The notes under the pieces were generated by a model that saw nothing but the letters and a program-made list of their open reading frames with translations, was not told the DNA's origin and made no database searches. Shown piece after piece: positions 32,278-34,135 of a DNA stretch of 34,135 nucleotides. The stretch covers positions 1 through 34,135 of the forward strand of contig CAIRQX010000001.1 in NCBI GenBank assembly GCA_903880855.1, written 5' to 3'. This DNA is from an uncultured Burkholderiales bacterium (GTDB lineage: Bacteria > Pseudomonadota > Gammaproteobacteria > Burkholderiales > Burkholderiaceae_C). The number at the start of each line of letters is the position of its first letter. Positions within the stretch are counted from its first letter, which is position 1. Both the position numbers and the translations under genes were made by a program.

Positions 32278-33220
32278 TAATATTTCCTTCTTTTACCACC
32301 TTCGTCCACAAAGCGAGTTCTTGTTTGAGAAGCGCGTCTAAATCGTTGCTACTAGAAGGGCTGGCTTGCATGCCAAGCTTAGTAAATCGTTCTTTAACGT
32401 CTGGTCGTTGCAATATGGCGCGCAAATCTTGATTCATTTTGTCTACGATGGCAGCAGGTGTCTTGGCAGGTAAGAAGAATGCTATCCAAATGGTGGTGAC
32501 ATAGCCTGACACGCCTTGCTCGCCAATCGTCGGCAAATCAGGTAACTCTGGATGGCGCTTATTGCTAGCGATTCCCAAAGCTTTGACGCGGCCAGCTTTG
32601 ATATTTGGAACTGCTGAATTGAACGCATCAAACATGAGCTGTAAATGGCCTGCCAATAAATCTTGTGCTGCGGGGCCCTGACCCTTGTACGGAACATGCG
32701 AGAGTTGTGTCTTGGTCATATTGGCGAACATCTCTGCCCCCAGGTGGTAGGTGCTACCTATGCCAGACGACCCATAAAACAATTTACCTGGATTGTCTTT
32801 GGCGAAGCGAATGAACTCTTGCACATTGTTCACAGGCACAGAAGGGTGAACCACCAAGATGTTTTCAATGGTGGCGATGGTGCTGACTGCGACAAAATCG
32901 CGAACGGGGTCATAGGGAAGTTTTTGAACCAATGCCGGGTTAGCGCCCATGATGCTGCTAGTGCCAAACAAAATAGTATTGCCATCAGTTGGCGCACGCG
33001 CCACAAATTCAGCCCCAATGGCGCCAGTTGCACCCACACGGTTATCGACGATCACAGTTTTCCCCATCGCCTCGGACAACAATGGCGCTATGACGCGCGC
33101 AGCAATATCTGTGGGGCCACCCGTTGCAAACGGAACAACTAAGCGAACTGTGTTGTTTTGTGCTGAGGCCAAAGAAACGCACAGCAACAAAGCCAATCCA
33201 AAAATTCGACGTGTAGTCAT
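32267..33220 (-). CDS. Bug/TctC family tripartite tricarboxylate transporter substrate-binding protein
   Basis: A 317-aa exported solute-binding protein. The signal (MTTRRIFGLALLLCVSLASAQ) precedes the Bug signatures VRLVVPFATGGPTDIAARVIA, VVDNRVGATGAIGAEFVA, and DPVRDFVAVS. I chose ATG at 33220 because GGGAG lies five bases upstream; a GTG at 33226 overlaps that site. Ligand cannot be read from sequence. TctAB membrane partners are absent here, which is common because Bug proteins are often orphan in Burkholderiales. Confidence 0.92.
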   Translation of the reverse strand: MTTRRIFGLALLLCVSLASAQNNTVRLVVPFATGGPTDIAARVIAPLLSEAMGKTVIVDNRVGATGAIGAEFVARAPTDGNTILFGTSSIMGANPALVQKLPYDPVRDFVAVSTIATIENILVVHPSVPVNNVQEFIRFAKDNPGKLFYGSSGIGSTYHLGAEMFANMTKTQLSHVPYKGQGPAAQDLLAGHLQLMFDAFNSAVPNIKAGRVKALGIASNKRHPELPDLPTIGEQGVSGYVTTIWIAFFLPAKTPAAIVDKMNQDLRAILQRPDVKERFTKLGMQASPSSSNDLDALLKQELALWTKVVKEGNIKAE

Positions 33221-33248
33221 AAACACTCCCAGTTATTTAGAACAAACT

Positions 33249-33839
33249 TCAAGCTAACAAGCGTGCACGGATATCTAATGGCGACATCACCTCAAGCAGC
33301 TCGGCGCCTCCATTAGGAATTGCCACCTGCGTGGCATTGAGCAACATGCTCACCATGACGTATGTACCTGACACCACCGTCAAATCGACAACTGCTTGTT
33401 CGCCCATTTCTGCGATCGCGCGTTCCCATAATGCGTCAGAGACACGGTGATTCAGCGTCAACTGTACGCAATAGTCGTAGACCAAAGCTTCATCTGCTTG
33501 CATGCCTTGGGGCTTGTTGCAATGGCGAAGTTGTTCTATGACTTCTGTCGATAAACCAGCGCGTTGCGCAATCGGAGCGTGTGCCCACCATTCGTATTGC
33601 GCATTGGCAATTCGCGCTTGGATAAGAATGGCAAATTCATTCAAGCGTTTAGAAACAGAGGTTTTAAAGCGTAAATAGTCAAGATGGTCAAAACACCGAC
33701 GCGCCATCTCTGGGCTGCGCAGCAATGCGTTGTAGGGCCCACCAAGTGCTGCGCTTGAAACTTTCAAAATATCGTCAGCCAAAGGTTGCACCTCAGGTGC
33801 AAGGTCTTTGTACTGAATTTGCTCGAATCGCTCAGCCAT
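33249..33839 (-). CDS. Carboxymuconolactone decarboxylase family protein
   Basis: A 196-aa all-helical protein of the CMD/AhpD-like superfamily. The domain region is RLNEFAILIQARIANAQYEWWAHAPIA, with the conserved E-W-H-like signature of the decarboxylase group; the CxxC of AhpD peroxidases is absent. The actual reaction is unknown. It lies 28 bases upstream of the Bug gene on the same strand, so they may be in one operon for an aromatic or organic-acid substrate. Confidence 0.85.
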   Translation of the reverse strand: MAERFEQIQYKDLAPEVQPLADDILKVSSAALGGPYNALLRSPEMARRCFDHLDYLRFKTSVSKRLNEFAILIQARIANAQYEWWAHAPIAQRAGLSTEVIEQLRHCNKPQGMQADEALVYDYCVQLTLNHRVSDALWERAIAEMGEQAVVDLTVVSGTYVMVSMLLNATQVAIPNGGAELLEVMSPLDIRARLLA

Positions 33840-33849
33840 ATGCTTGTCC

Positions 33850-34135
33850 TTATCGTTTACGTAAACCCAAATACATCACTGTCGATACAACGACCAATGC
33901 ACCTACTACTTGAATAGGTGCAATCGCTTGGTTTAACAACACCCAAGCAAGCACCAAGGCAAAAACTGGTTCAACGTTCATGATGGCTGAGTTGCCCACG
34001 ACACCTAATCGTGGCAATACCGTGAACATGATGGTGAAGCCAGTGCCATACAAAAGCGACAACATACATAAACCCAGCCAGCCTTCTGGCGCATCAGGTA
34101 AGTGAAGCCCAGTTTGTATGCCAATCACCAGCCAC
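33850..34135 (-). CDS. EamA/DMT family transporter, C-terminal part (5' truncated by window)
   Basis: The last 95 or so codons of a drug/metabolite transporter. Three hydrophobic helices are visible, with the EamA segment SAIMNVEPVFALVLAWVLL followed by an IQVVGALVVVSTVMYLG helix and a basic end (RKR). The frame is open to the window edge, so the start and N-terminal half are missing. It lies 10 bases upstream of the CMD-family gene and probably shares its transcript. Confidence 0.85.
   Translation of the reverse strand, partial: WLVIGIQTGLHLPDAPEGWLGLCMLSLLYGTGFTIMFTVLPRLGVVGNSAIMNVEPVFALVLAWVLLNQAIAPIQVVGALVVVSTVMYLGLRKR

Noticed and set aside
1-34135. CRISPR arrays, IS elements, tRNA or rRNA genes, prophage genes
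   Set aside because: No regularly spaced repeats, transposase or integrase motifs, or cloverleaf-like intergenic sequences were seen; nearly all intergenic gaps are under 150 bases.

Overview
The window looks like chromosome from a betaproteobacterium of the order Burkholderiales, most likely family Comamonadaceae (Limnohabitans/Rhodoferax-like). This rests on protein style and on the gene order hemL-thiD-rubredoxin and algH-ruvX-pyrR-pyrB-pyrC'-plsC. It is an inference, because there is no rRNA or other formal marker here. No tRNA, rRNA, IS element, prophage or CRISPR array was seen.

Bases 1-10,093 are housekeeping: the 3' end of a DEAD-box RNA helicase, a DUF6172 protein, hemL, thiD, a rubredoxin, an unrecognised helical protein, a photolyase, then a tightly overlapping run algH-ruvX-pyrR-pyrB-pyrC'-plsC. 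pyrR carries an in-frame TGA exactly where the PRPP-loop glycine should be. The dihydroorotase-like pyrC' has lost its histidine metal ligands and is probably a structural partner of PyrB.

Bases 10,112-19,073 are a complete sulfur-oxidation (Sox) cluster on the + strand: an ArsR-type regulator with paired cysteines, a periplasmic metallo-beta-lactamase-fold protein, a thioredoxin-like protein, a small cytochrome c, then soxC-soxD-soxY-soxZ-soxA-soxX, a strong terminator, and soxB. SoxAX loads thiosulfate on the SoxY C-terminal cysteine, SoxB releases sulfate, and SoxCD oxidises the remaining sulfane sulfur, so full oxidation to sulfate is predicted.

Bases 19,074-25,219 hold a sulfide/persulfide block and a small redox-controlled module. 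Two perfect FNR-type boxes (TTGAT-N4-ATCAA) flank a convergent pair, an HMA-domain protein and a 38-aa DUF3149 membrane protein. A further 29-codon membrane ORF lies beyond the second box. Next, a persulfide dioxygenase and a BigR/SqrR-type repressor diverge from a shared palindrome that contains both -35 boxes. The repressor is followed by two half-size YeeE/YedE permeases, a TIGR01244-type phosphatase/sulfurtransferase-like protein and a TauE/SafE exporter. Flavocytochrome c sulfide dehydrogenase (fccA-fccB) runs on the opposite strand. Together these would oxidise sulfide, handle persulfide and sulfite, and move sulfur compounds across the membrane.

Bases 25,357-34,135 are transport and metabolism: a general L-amino-acid ABC transporter (aapJQMP) behind a dienelactone-hydrolase-family gene, an MFS transporter, a predicted outer-membrane barrel, a Bug/TctC solute-binding protein, a carboxymuconolactone-decarboxylase-family protein and the 3' end of an EamA transporter. 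All functional statements come from reading motifs; no database search was run.
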